From NCBI GenBank assembly GCA_963766005.1, contig CAVXYG010000009.1, positions 92,209 through 156,208 on the forward strand: a DNA stretch of 64,000 nt, given 5' to 3'. Origin of the DNA: CAVXYG01 sp963766005 (lineage in GTDB: Bacteria; Actinomycetota; Actinomycetes; S36-B12; GCA-2699445). The notes below the pieces were generated by a model. That model searched no databases, was not told the origin of the DNA, and worked only from the letters and a program-made list of their open reading frames with translations. The position numbers and the translations under genes were made by a program. Within the stretch, counting starts at the first letter, position 1. Each line of letters begins with the position of its first letter. Of the stretch, positions 26,683 through 35,596 are shown piece after piece.

Positions 26683-28110
26683 CTAGTGGAGCATCTCGCC
26701 GAGGTGGTCCTGCGCGATGTCCCGGTGGCCGTCACGCAGCTGCACGTCCTCCTCGGCGGAACCGTAGTCGCCGTAGCCGTACCCGTAGGGGTTGCTGCGC
26801 GAGCCGACCGGTGCGCCGTTGAGCACGGTGCCCAGCAGGCGCGCGTCGACCCGGTGCAGCGCCTGGGCGGCCTGGGCGGCCTGGTCGGCCGTGGTCGCGC
26901 CATGGCGAGCAACCAGCAGTGCGCCGTCGGCCGCGGCCGCGACGATGGCCCCGTCGGCCACCGGCAGCAGCGGAGCCGAATCGAGCACGACGACGTCGAA
27001 GCGGTCGGTCAGGGACGACAGGAGTGTCCGCAGCTGCTGGCTGCTGAGCAGTTCCGAGGGGTTCGGTGCGGGGGCGCCGGCAGGCAGCACGTGGAGCATC
27101 CCGCGACGCCACGGGATCAGCGCCTCGGGCAGCCCGACGACGCCGACCAGGGCATCGGTGAGGCCCACCGCGCTGTCGATGCCGAGCAGCTGGGCGGCTG
27201 CAGGTCGACGCAGGTCGGCCTCCACGAGGCAGACGGCTGCCCCGGCCTGGGCCATCGAGACGGCGAGGTTGCACGCGACAGTGGTTTTGCCCTCCCCCTG
27301 CCGAGGCGACGTGACCGCGATCACTCGGGGTTGGTGGTCCACGTCGACGTAGCGCAGATTGGTGCGCAGCGTCCGGTAGGCCTCGCCCCGGGGCGAGGAG
27401 CGGTCCAACGCCGCAAGAGGGGCATCCGAGGTGCTCGGGTCCACGCCGATGGACCCGAGCAGCGGGGCATCGGTGGCGTAGACGAGTGCGTCGCGGGACC
27501 GCACGGAGGTGTCGAGGCGCTCCCGCAGGACGGCCTGGCCGACTCCGATGCCGAAGCCGAGCAGCAGACCGAGCGCGAGGTTCACGCCGATGCGGGGTGA
27601 GACCGGTGCGGCCGGCGCCGAGGCCTGGAGCACCTGGGTCACCTTGACCGGGCTCGTACCGTTCTCCGGGGTCTCGATCGCCTCCACCGCGTCGGCGAGG
27701 TGGATCGCGGCCGAGTTCGCGATCGCCGCCGCCTGCGTCGGGTCCGGGCCGGTGGCAGTCACGGCCAGCAGCACCGTCTGCGGCGGGTTGGCGGCCGAGA
27801 CCCGGCCAGCCAGGGCCTGCGGCGTGGTGTCCAGACCGAGGTCGGCAATGACCGGTGCCAGCACCTCCTCGGTGTCGACGATCCCCGTGTAGCTCTTCAC
27901 CCGTTGCAGCGCGAAGTTCGCACCGCCGTAGACGGCCGTGCTGGAGTCGCCGCTGACGCCGCCGATCGCGACGAAGTTGTGCGCGGTTGCGGAGTAGACC
28001 TTCGTGGCGGCCAGGCTGTATGCCAGGGCCAGCATGCCGCCGAGCACAGCGCAGAGCACGATCGACAGCCAGCGCTTGCCTCCGATGCGCAGGACGTCCT
28101 GCAGTTCCAT
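26683..28110 (-). CDS. Wzz/BY-kinase fusion 2 (polysaccharide co-polymerase)
   Basis: 475 residues. The N-terminal Wzz domain is bounded by helices at about 17-37 and 172-192. The C-terminal tyrosine kinase carries Walker A PRQGEGKTTVACNL (about 270), Walker A' VEADLRRP and Walker B VVVLDSAPLL. The tail holds a Tyr cluster, NPYGYGYGDYG, typical of autophosphorylation. Such proteins control chain length and export of exopolysaccharide. It is a paralogue of the gene just upstream, aligned along its whole length. The long read-through frame of the upstream gene that covers this gene is not real. Confidence 0.9.
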   Translation of the reverse strand: MELQDVLRIGGKRWLSIVLCAVLGGMLALAYSLAATKVYSATAHNFVAIGGVSGDSSTAVYGGANFALQRVKSYTGIVDTEEVLAPVIADLGLDTTPQALAGRVSAANPPQTVLLAVTATGPDPTQAAAIANSAAIHLADAVEAIETPENGTSPVKVTQVLQASAPAAPVSPRIGVNLALGLLLGFGIGVGQAVLRERLDTSVRSRDALVYATDAPLLGSIGVDPSTSDAPLAALDRSSPRGEAYRTLRTNLRYVDVDHQPRVIAVTSPRQGEGKTTVACNLAVSMAQAGAAVCLVEADLRRPAAAQLLGIDSAVGLTDALVGVVGLPEALIPWRRGMLHVLPAGAPAPNPSELLSSQQLRTLLSSLTDRFDVVVLDSAPLLPVADGAIVAAAADGALLVARHGATTADQAAQAAQALHRVDARLLGTVLNGAPVGSRSNPYGYGYGDYGSAEEDVQLRDGHRDIAQDHLGEMLH

Positions 28111-28197
28111 GCGATCTCTCCGCGGCCCGGTAGCGGTCTGAATCCCGACAGTAGTGCAGTCGTTGGACGGCGGCCGGTGTTTGTCCGATTCGCCCGG

Positions 28198-29632
28198 CTA
28201 GGCCTTCGGGCCAGTCGTCAGGGGGTCGCGATCGTCGCCGGCGGCCTGGTTGTCCGTCGCTGGGCTGACGGAGCCGTACGCCGTACCCGTAGCCGTACCC
28301 GTACCCGTAGCCCCGCTTGCGCTCGGGGACGAAGTTCAGGACCACGCCGAGCAGTCGCGCGTCCACGCGCTCCAGGGCTTGCGCGGCATGCAGTGCCTGG
28401 TCGCGGGTCGTCTTGCCGTGTCTGGCGACCAGCAGGGCGCCGTCGGTGATCGAAGCAACGATGGCGCCGTCGGAGACCGGCAGCAGCGGGGCCGCGTCGA
28501 GCACGACGATGTCGAAGCGCTCCCGCAGCTCGGCGAGCAGGTTGCGCATCTGCTGGCTGGCGAGCAGCTCCGAGGGATTGGGGGGCGTGCTGCCAACGGG
28601 GAGGACGGTGAGCAGCCCGCGGTTCCAGGGCACGATGGCCTCGTCGAGCACCGCGGTCCCGGTCAGGACGTTGGTCAGTCCCACCGACGACTCCACGCCC
28701 ATGTATTCGGCGACCTTCGGTCGACGCATGTCGGCTTCGATGAGGCAGACGGACTTCCCGGCCTGGGCGAGGGTAATCGCGAGGTTGCAGGCCGTCGTGG
28801 TCTTGCCCTCCGACGGCAGCGCCGAGGTGATGGCGACGATCCTCGGCGGATTGTCCACATCGACGTACTGGAGGTTGGTGCGGATCGTGCGGAACGCCTC
28901 GGAGCGTTGCGACTGCTGGTTCAAGGCCACCAGGGGCGTGGTCGCCGCATCCGGATCGAAGCCGATGTAGCCCAAGCTCACCCCGCCGGTGATGGCGCCC
29001 AGCACGTCGGGGGTCTTCACGGAGGTGTCGAGCTGCTCCCGCAGGATCGCCTGGGCGAGGCCGACGCCGACGCCGAGCAGCAGACCGAGGGCCACGTTCA
29101 CCAGGGTTCGCGGCGACACCGGGCTGGTCGGCTCCTGGGCGAACAGGATGGTGGAGACCTTCACCGGAGGGGCGCTGGCGCCTTCCGGCGTCTCGAGGGT
29201 TTGGATCTCCTCGGCGTACCGCGCTGCGACCGCATTCGCGATCGCCGTGATCTCGGCCGGATCGGTGCCGGTCACCTGCACGTTCAACAGGACGGTCTGC
29301 GGCGGGTTGGATGCGGTCACCATGCCGGCGAGCTGCTCCGGGGTCAGGTCGAGCTCGAGTTCCTGGATCACGGGCGCGAGCACGGCCGGGGTGTCGACGA
29401 CGCTGACGTAGCTCTTCACCCGTTGCAGCGCGAAGTTCGAACCGCTGTAGACCACCGACTGCGAGCCGTCCTCCGCGACGCCGCCGATTGCCACGAAGTT
29501 CTGCGCTGTTGCTGTGTAGGTCTTGGTCGCGGTAAGGCTGTAGCCGGCGGCGAGGAGCCCGCCGATCACGGTGCATGCCAGGATCGAGACCCAGCGTTTG
29601 CGCACGATCCGCCAGTAGTCGCGGATGTCCAT
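28198..29632 (-). CDS. Wzz/BY-kinase fusion 1, frame break in Gly-Tyr tail
   Basis: Paralogue of the next gene with the same plan: Wzz helices, Walker A ALPSEGKTTTACNL, Walker A' IEADMRRPK, Walker B VVLDAAPLLPVSDG, and a tail of five Gly-Tyr pairs. In the frame as given, reading continues past the tail for hundreds of codons across the next gene, which is not credible. Removing one base near 28279 restores GSVSPATDNQ and a TAG at 28198. The break is a single extra base inside the repeated TACGGG tract. Gap to the second BY-kinase is 87 bases. Expected role is polysaccharide co-polymerase with phosphorylation-cycled assembly. Confidence 0.85.
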
Positions 29633-29730
29633 CTCCCCCGCCTTTCACCCGTTGCGAAGAGGGCCAGCCTATGGGATGTAGGTCACATGCGGGTGCAGGC
29701 GGCCTGCTCCGGATCCGTCGGCCAGCCAGG

Positions 29731-31329
29731 TCAGGGCGAGTCCGGTGCCTGGTAGGTGCGCACCGCCCGCACGACGGCGGCGTCGAAGACCTCCCGCTCC
29801 GTTGCCGGATACGACCAGACGACATCGATGCGCTGGTCGCCGATGCGGTACTGCCGCCAGTAGTAGATGCCGCGCTCGGTGGTCAAGCCGGACACCGTGA
29901 ACCCATCGGCCTCGGCACGGGCGAGCGCGGGCTCACCGGCTGCGTCGGGACGCAGCGCCCGGGCCTCCTCCGGGGTCGCGGGCGCGGGCGCGCCCTCCCC
30001 CGACGTCGTGATCCGCAGGTTCCCGCCGGAGTTGGGATCAGTGAAGGTCGCGCCGTCTGGGGACGGGGCGGCGCGCAGGAACCAGGGCAGCTCCATCGTG
30101 ATCGTGCCGCTCGGCGTGGCGATCTCCTCGGGGACGTAGCGGGCGCGGTCGACCTGCTCGGCGGTGATGCGCTGCGGCGTGCAGGAAGTGGCCGCGATGT
30201 CCCGCTCGACGCACCATTGCGTCGCGCCTGCGGAGGTGGCCCGGGCAACGGCAGCAACCGAGGTCCACGCTCGCGTGTCGCACCCCGGGGGCCGCGCCGC
30301 CTCGATGAGGACCGCCGTGCTGCCGAAACGGGCCCGCAGGCCCTCGTGGAACGCCATAACGGCGGCTTCGTCGATGCCCTCGGGCCCGTACTGCTCCGGT
30401 CCGCCGTCGGGGTAGCCCAGCCGGCCCGATGCATCGCTCAGGTCGGCCTGTGACTGTCCCAGGCAGAGGGTGCCGAAGGCAGGGACCCATGCCCCGGGGC
30501 TGAGCGACCGGATCGCCGCCCTGCTCGACGTCAGCGCCGCATCCAGGGCAGCGGTCGCCTTCGCCTCATCGACAGCCGCGGCCGCATCCTGGGACGCGGT
30601 CGCCGATGCCCCGGGGCTGGGGTCCGGTGCCGGGCTCGGATCCGGTGCCGGGCTCGCGCTGGCGGCCGACGCCGAGTCGGCGGCGGTCGCGGGTTCCGGT
30701 TCGGAGCCGCCGCCCACGCCGATGGCCAGCCCCACCCCGATCGCGACCGCGACGACCGCGGCTGCGGCGACCCGCAGTGGCATCGGGGAGCGATCGGTCG
30801 TCGTCTCGGGAGCGTCGAAGTGGACGATCCCGGCATCGTCCTGCGGCATCGTCGCTGGGGCCGGCTGCTCCACGATCACCGTCAGCGTGATGGCCGGGAA
30901 CGCCAGCCCGTCGACGACGGCGGCCGGGTAGTGCAGGTGCTGGCCGTCGGTCACGCCCGGGGGGAACTCCAGCTCGCGGGTCACCGCACCCGTCGGTGCG
31001 TCCTGGGTCCACGGCCAGCTGCATCCGAGGCGGGCCTGCTCCGGCGTGAGGTAGACCTTCCCCGCCAGCCGCGGGGCGTGCTCGGGCTCGGGCTCGGGGT
31101 CCAGCCCGGCGCGGTAGGCGTCGTACTCTGCGCGCGACCGGGGATCGACCAGCACGTCGCGAGCAGTCGTGAGCGCCGACGTCCACCGCTCGACGGTGGG
31201 GTCGCCGGCATGGTCCTGGGGCCGGAGCAGTCGGAGCCGCTGGTCGTAGGCGGCAGTGATGCGCTCGCTGGTCGCGTCCGGCTCCACACCCAGCACCGCG
31301 TAGAGATCGCGGTCCCAACCTTGGCGCAT
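29731..31329 (-). CDS. Membrane protein with J-like and DnaJ C-domain-like regions
   Basis: 532 residues. Residues 8-72 have the J-domain pattern (DLYAVLGVEPDAT, then a helix ending DPRSRAEYDAY), but the HPD tripeptide is replaced (LRPQDH), so Hsp70 activation is doubtful. Residues about 90-160 resemble a DnaJ C-terminal segment (VYLTPEQARLGCSW, FPPGVTDGQHLHYPA). One membrane helix (about 183-205) is followed by an Ala/Ser/Pro linker and an extracytoplasmic domain of about 290 residues with four Cys. ATG at 31329. It heads the minus-strand run before the BY-kinases, 98 bases away. The external domain is not recognised. Confidence 0.7.
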   Translation of the reverse strand: MRQGWDRDLYAVLGVEPDATSERITAAYDQRLRLLRPQDHAGDPTVERWTSALTTARDVLVDPRSRAEYDAYRAGLDPEPEPEHAPRLAGKVYLTPEQARLGCSWPWTQDAPTGAVTRELEFPPGVTDGQHLHYPAAVVDGLAFPAITLTVIVEQPAPATMPQDDAGIVHFDAPETTTDRSPMPLRVAAAAVVAVAIGVGLAIGVGGGSEPEPATAADSASAASASPAPDPSPAPDPSPGASATASQDAAAAVDEAKATAALDAALTSSRAAIRSLSPGAWVPAFGTLCLGQSQADLSDASGRLGYPDGGPEQYGPEGIDEAAVMAFHEGLRARFGSTAVLIEAARPPGCDTRAWTSVAAVARATSAGATQWCVERDIAATSCTPQRITAEQVDRARYVPEEIATPSGTITMELPWFLRAAPSPDGATFTDPNSGGNLRITTSGEGAPAPATPEEARALRPDAAGEPALARAEADGFTVSGLTTERGIYYWRQYRIGDQRIDVVWSYPATEREVFDAAVVRAVRTYQAPDSP

Positions 31330-31493
31330 GGCTCACCCCTTCGCGCGGTGCGAATGGCGCAAGCCTCGCACACAGGGCGGCTGCGCCGTGGCGGATTGCG
31401 GCGGCTCGACGCCGACGCCTCCTGCGAGGCCCGGGGTGCCGGGGGCTCCGGCGCGGAATAGGCTCCCGACCGGTCATGCGGGACCATCGAACC

Positions 31494-33170
31494 ATGGCGG
31501 ATTCCGACGCACTCACGTTCTCCGCGCTGGACTTGCACCCGGCGCTGCTCGCCTCGTTGGCCGCTCTCGGCTACGAGGAGCCCACACCGATCCAGGCCGA
31601 GGCGATCCCCCCGCTGATCGGCGGGGCGGATCTGCTCGGTCAGGCGGCGACGGGGACGGGCAAGACGGCTGCGTTCGCGCTGCCGATCCTGCAGAAGCTG
31701 GCCGACGCCGATCGCGGCACGGCGCCGAGCTCGCTGATCCTGGTCCCGACCCGGGAGCTGTGCATGCAGGTCTCCCAGGCGATGCACCGCTATGGCCGCG
31801 AGCTCGGCGTGCGGGTGCTGCCGATCTACGGCGGTCAGCCCATCAGCCGGCAGCTGCGCGAGCTGAAGCATGGCGTGGATGTCGTGGTGGCCACGCCCGG
31901 TCGAGCCGTCGACCACATCAACCGCGGCACCCTGCAGCTGGACAGCATCACCACGGTGGTCCTCGACGAGGCCGACGAGATGCTCGACATGGGCTTCGCC
32001 GAAGACCTCGAGACGATCTTGGACGCGACGCCGCGGGATCGGCAGACGGTCATGTTCTCGGCAACCATGCCCAGCCGCATCAACAAGATCGCCCGCACCC
32101 ACCTGCGCGAGCCGTTGCGGATCGAGATCGGCCGGGTGGCAGAGATCGCCGGGACCATGCCCCGCGTGCAGCAGCGCGCCTACGTGGTGACCCGGGCGCA
32201 GAAGGCGGCGGCCCTCGGTCGGCTCCTGGACGTGGAGTCTCCGGCTGCGGCCTTCATCTTCTGCCGCACCCGCAGCGAAGTGGACGAGCTGGCCGAGTTG
32301 CTGGCCGGTCGCGGCTACCGCACCGAAGCGCTGCACGGCGGCATGGATCAGCACCAGCGCGACCGGGTGATGGGGCGGGTCCGATCCGGCGCAACGGACC
32401 TGCTCGTGGCCACCGACGTCGCCGCGCGCGGGCTGGACATCGACCACCTCACGCACGTCTTCAACTACGACGTGCCCTCGGCTCCGGAGGCCTACCAGCA
32501 CCGCATCGGCCGGGTCGGCCGCGGCGGTCGGGAGGGCGTGGCGATCACGCTCGCCGAGCCCCGAGAGCATCGGATGCTCAAGACGATCGAACGGGTCACC
32601 AAGCACTCGATCCCGATCGAGAAGGTCCCCTCGACGGCGGACCTGCGCGCCCGCCGGCTCGAGCTGACCCGCGCGCTGCTGCACGAGATCCTGCTGGCGG
32701 ACGACACCGAGCAGTACCGAGTCGTCGTGGAGAGCCTGACCGACGAGTTCGACGTGGTGCAGGTGGCGATGGCGGCGGTGCAGGCCGCGCACGTCGCGAC
32801 GCGCGGTGCGGAGGAGGACCAGCAGGAGATCCGTGACGCCAGCCCGACGTCGTCGACCAAGCGCCCGGGTCGCGCCGATCCGCCGCAGGGCGGCGGGAAA
32901 CCCCGGGCCGGTCAGCGCCGCGGCGCGATGACGAGGCTGTTCATCGGGGCCGGCCGCCAGGCCGGGGTGCGTCCGCAGGACATCGTGGGCGCCATCGCCA
33001 ACGAGACCTCCCTGAGCGGCCGCGACGTCGGCTCGATCCAGTTGTCCGATCGGTTCTCGCTGGTGGAGGTTCCCGCGCAGGCTGCCCACGAGGTCATCAC
33101 GGCGCTGAACAACACCAGGCTCAAGGGCAACAAGGTCCGGGTCCGCAAGGACGCCGGGCGACAGGGCTGA
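31494..33170 (+). CDS. deaD: DEAD-box RNA helicase with DbpA-type RNA-binding domain
   Basis: 558-residue ATP-dependent RNA helicase. The Q motif (YEEPTPIQ), motif I ATGTGKT, motif II VLDEADEML, motif III FSATMP, motif V TDVAARGLDI and motif VI HRIGRVGRGG are all present. A C-terminal DbpA-type RNA-binding domain (about 485-555, TRLFIGAGRQAGVRPQDIV) follows a charged linker. It remodels structured RNA such as rRNA precursors or cold-stabilised mRNA. ATG at 31494 is preferred; an in-frame ATG at 31476 is possible. Confidence 0.95.
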   Translation: MADSDALTFSALDLHPALLASLAALGYEEPTPIQAEAIPPLIGGADLLGQAATGTGKTAAFALPILQKLADADRGTAPSSLILVPTRELCMQVSQAMHRYGRELGVRVLPIYGGQPISRQLRELKHGVDVVVATPGRAVDHINRGTLQLDSITTVVLDEADEMLDMGFAEDLETILDATPRDRQTVMFSATMPSRINKIARTHLREPLRIEIGRVAEIAGTMPRVQQRAYVVTRAQKAAALGRLLDVESPAAAFIFCRTRSEVDELAELLAGRGYRTEALHGGMDQHQRDRVMGRVRSGATDLLVATDVAARGLDIDHLTHVFNYDVPSAPEAYQHRIGRVGRGGREGVAITLAEPREHRMLKTIERVTKHSIPIEKVPSTADLRARRLELTRALLHEILLADDTEQYRVVVESLTDEFDVVQVAMAAVQAAHVATRGAEEDQQEIRDASPTSSTKRPGRADPPQGGGKPRAGQRRGAMTRLFIGAGRQAGVRPQDIVGAIANETSLSGRDVGSIQLSDRFSLVEVPAQAAHEVITALNNTRLKGNKVRVRKDAGRQG

Positions 33171-33374
33171 GGGCCATCCCGTCACCAACACCCGCTGCGG
33201 GCCTTCCAGGGTGACTCCGAGGCCGTAGTCGAAGGCACTCGCGTCGTTGTCGCCGGGACGAAACGGCGTGCCCGGTCATCGCCAACGCAGACCCGGCCGC
33301 AGGGAATGGGCTCGCCGCCGCATCGGCAGCGCGTCAGCGGAGGCGGCTGTGGTCCTCACGTTGTGGCACCGGAT

Positions 33375-33393
33375 CACCTTACGGCGTAAGGTG
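33375..33393. promoter_or_regulatory. Perfect 19-bp palindrome, TetR-type operator
   Basis: CACCTTACGGCGTAAGGTG is a perfect palindrome with a one-base centre, 53 bases before the oxidoreductase ATG. Such CTTACGGCGTAAG sites are typical of TetR-family repressors next to oxidoreductases. No intact tetR gene is present here. Confidence 0.65.
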
Positions 33394-33445
33394 GGCTCTC
33401 GGCAGTGGCCAAACGATGGACGGCCACCAGGGAAGGACGACGCCG

Positions 33446-34450
33446 ATGTCCACGAAGCCGGCAACCGGAACGACCATGATGACCGCCATCGCCGCGCACG
33501 CCTACGGTGCTGCCGACGTGCTCCGCCCTGAGCCGCGACCAGTGCCGGGCATCCGGGCCGACGAGGCGCTGATCCGGGTGCATGCCGCCGGGGTGCATCG
33601 CGGCGATTGGCACCTGATGACCGGGCTGCCGTACCTGGTGCGATTGGGCTTCGGACTGCGCAGGCCCAGGCAACCTGTCCCCGGGACCGAGGTAGCGGGA
33701 ACGGTCGTGGCCGTGGGCGAGCGCGTCACGGGCTTCCAGGCCGGCGACGCGGTCCTCGGCGTCGGCACCGGGACCTTCGCCGAGTACGCGACGGCTCCGG
33801 CGGCCAAGCTCGTCCAGAAGCCGGCCGGCCTCCCGTTCCCGGAGGCCGCCATCGTGCCCATCTCCGGGCCGACGGCGCTGCAGGCGGTGCGCGACATCGG
33901 TCAGGTGCGCAGTGGTCAGCGGGTCCTCATCACCGGCGCCTCCGGCGGCGTGGGCACCTTCGCGGTGCAGATCGCGAAGGCGGCGGGCGCTCACGTGACC
34001 GGCGTGGCCAGCGGGGCGAAGGCCGACCTGGTCCGCGCACTCGGCGCCGACCGCGTCGTGGACTACCGAACCGAGGACATCACGGCGCTGGCCGAGCAGT
34101 TCGACCTCATCGTGGACCTCGGCGGCAACACCAGGACCTCGGCGTTGCGGCGCCTCCTCACCAAGCACGGCACGCTCGTCATCGTCGGTGGCGAGAGCGG
34201 CGGCCGCTGGACCGGCGGCTTCGGCCGCGGCATCCGGGCGGCAATGCGCTCGCCGTTCGTCTCCCAGCGGCTCACCACATTCGTTGCCAGCGAGGATGCG
34301 GCATCGACGCAGGCGGTCGTCGAACTGATCGAGGCGGGCCGGATCCGCCCGGTCCTGCACGCCACGTATCCGCTGGTGCGGGCCTCGGATGCGATGCGGG
34401 CCCTGGCCAGCGGTGCCGTGAGGGGGAAGGTCGCCGTCGTGGCGGCCTAG
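33446..34450 (+). CDS. NAD(P)H:quinone oxidoreductase, zeta-crystallin-like MDR
   Basis: 334-residue medium-chain dehydrogenase/reductase without the zinc Cys set, in the quinone oxidoreductase group. The GroES-like half holds HRGDWHLMTGLPY and PGTEVAGTV; the Rossmann half holds the nucleotide motif GASGGVGTFAVQIAKAAGA. ATG at 33446 has GGAAGGA upstream. The preceding palindrome suggests repression by a TetR-family protein and induction by an electrophilic compound, a common arrangement. Substrate is not shown. Confidence 0.85.
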   Translation: MSTKPATGTTMMTAIAAHAYGAADVLRPEPRPVPGIRADEALIRVHAAGVHRGDWHLMTGLPYLVRLGFGLRRPRQPVPGTEVAGTVVAVGERVTGFQAGDAVLGVGTGTFAEYATAPAAKLVQKPAGLPFPEAAIVPISGPTALQAVRDIGQVRSGQRVLITGASGGVGTFAVQIAKAAGAHVTGVASGAKADLVRALGADRVVDYRTEDITALAEQFDLIVDLGGNTRTSALRRLLTKHGTLVIVGGESGGRWTGGFGRGIRAAMRSPFVSQRLTTFVASEDAASTQAVVELIEAGRIRPVLHATYPLVRASDAMRALASGAVRGKVAVVAA

Positions 34451-34495
34451 GCTCACCGCGCCTACTCCGGTGTCGCGGGCGCGGTGGCGCCGACG

Positions 34496-35296
34496 CTACT
34501 TCGCCCGCAGGTAGAACTGGGGCTGACCCGACCGTCGGGACTGGCGCTCCTCGACGATGAACAGGTCGTTGCGGGACTTCACCAGATCGGAGAGCTTGCG
34601 GAAGCCGTAGGTTCGGGGGTCGAAATCCGGCTGCACCTTGGTCAGGTAGCTGCCGAAGGCGCCGAGGTTCGCCCAGCCGCTCTCGTCGGACGTCTCATCC
34701 ACCGCGGTGAGCATGAACGACTTGGGGAACTTCGGCCGCCCCTGACCCTGCTGGGTCTTCGCCGCCTGCTGCGACTGCGACCGGTTCTGCTGACCGGAGG
34801 ACTCCTCGGCGTCGCTCGGCTCCTCCTTCAGCAGTTCGGTGAACACGAAGCGGTGGCAGGCCTTGCGGAAGGCCTCCGGGGTCTTCTTCGCCCCGAACCC
34901 CAGGACCGTCAGCCCCGCCTCGCGCAGCCGCATCGCCAACCCGGTGAAGTCGCTGTCGCTGGTCACCAGGCAGAACCCGTCGAAGCGCCGCGCGTAGAGC
35001 AGGTCCATCGCGTCGATGATGAGCGCGCTGTCGGTGGCGTTCTTCCCGGTGGTGTAGGCGAACTGCTGCACCGGCTTGATCGCGTGCAGCTGCAGCACCT
35101 TCTTCCACGACGCGCTCTGGCTGGAGGTGAAGTCGCCGTAGATCCGCCGCACGGTGGCCTCGCCGTAGCGCGCCACCTCCGCCAGCAGCGGTTCGATCAG
35201 CGATGCCTGCGCGTTGTCGGCGTCGATGAGCACCGCCAACCGCAGCGGTGGCTGGTCGTCGCTGTCGTCGCGGGAGTCCAAGGGCCGGATCGTCAT
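34496..35296 (-). CDS. NYN-domain protein with OST-HTH/LOTUS domain
   Basis: 266 residues. The NYN (PIN-like) nuclease fold at about 18-155 has the acidic residues in VLIDADNAQ, GKNATDSALIIDAMD and LVTSDSDFTGL. A Gln/Ser-rich linker follows, then an OST-HTH/LOTUS RNA-binding domain at about 190-262 (WANLGAFGSYLTKVQPDFDPRTYG). NYN-LOTUS proteins are thought to bind and cut RNA; the partner RNA is unknown. ATG at 35296 starts MTIRPLD, close to the first strand. It stands alone and converges with the oxidoreductase gene. Confidence 0.9.
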   Translation of the reverse strand: MTIRPLDSRDDSDDQPPLRLAVLIDADNAQASLIEPLLAEVARYGEATVRRIYGDFTSSQSASWKKVLQLHAIKPVQQFAYTTGKNATDSALIIDAMDLLYARRFDGFCLVTSDSDFTGLAMRLREAGLTVLGFGAKKTPEAFRKACHRFVFTELLKEEPSDAEESSGQQNRSQSQQAAKTQQGQGRPKFPKSFMLTAVDETSDESGWANLGAFGSYLTKVQPDFDPRTYGFRKLSDLVKSRNDLFIVEERQSRRSGQPQFYLRAK

Positions 35297-35596
35297 GCGC
35301 CCAGACTGGCAGGCTTTGCCGCCTCGATGCCGCAGACCTGCGGAAGGGGTCGGCCATGGGCCATGCCTGGGGCGCGCGGCGGCATCGGTTCGTCGGGGGC
35401 GTCGACTCGAGGAGAGCCGCGGACCGGTGGGCCGTCAGCCTTGGCCTTCCGCCCTGCGGCGCGCCGTGGCGTGCCACGCCGAGCAGCGCCGTGAGCGCGG
35501 CGACCCGGGACGGGGTGCAGTCCTCGCGGGGCTCCCCACCGAGCAGCGGCGCTGTCGCATACCCTCGGGCGACAGCAGTCGTGCCGGGGAGGTGCG
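35297..35596. other. Divergent intergenic region, no gene seen
   Basis: A 300-base gap between the NYN-LOTUS and PAP2 genes, which start in opposite directions. It must hold both promoters. I see no convincing ORF, RNA or palindromic operator in it. Confidence 0.5.

Noticed and set aside
26732..29632. A single 966-residue BY-kinase protein
   Set aside because: After the Gly-Tyr tail the frame reads antisense-like Arg/Gly/Pro sequence across the next intact BY-kinase gene. One base removed near 28279 gives a normal tail and stop.
33247..33531. Small plus-strand gene before the oxidoreductase
   Set aside because: It overlaps the operator palindrome and the real gene's start, and its composition is Arg-rich shadow.
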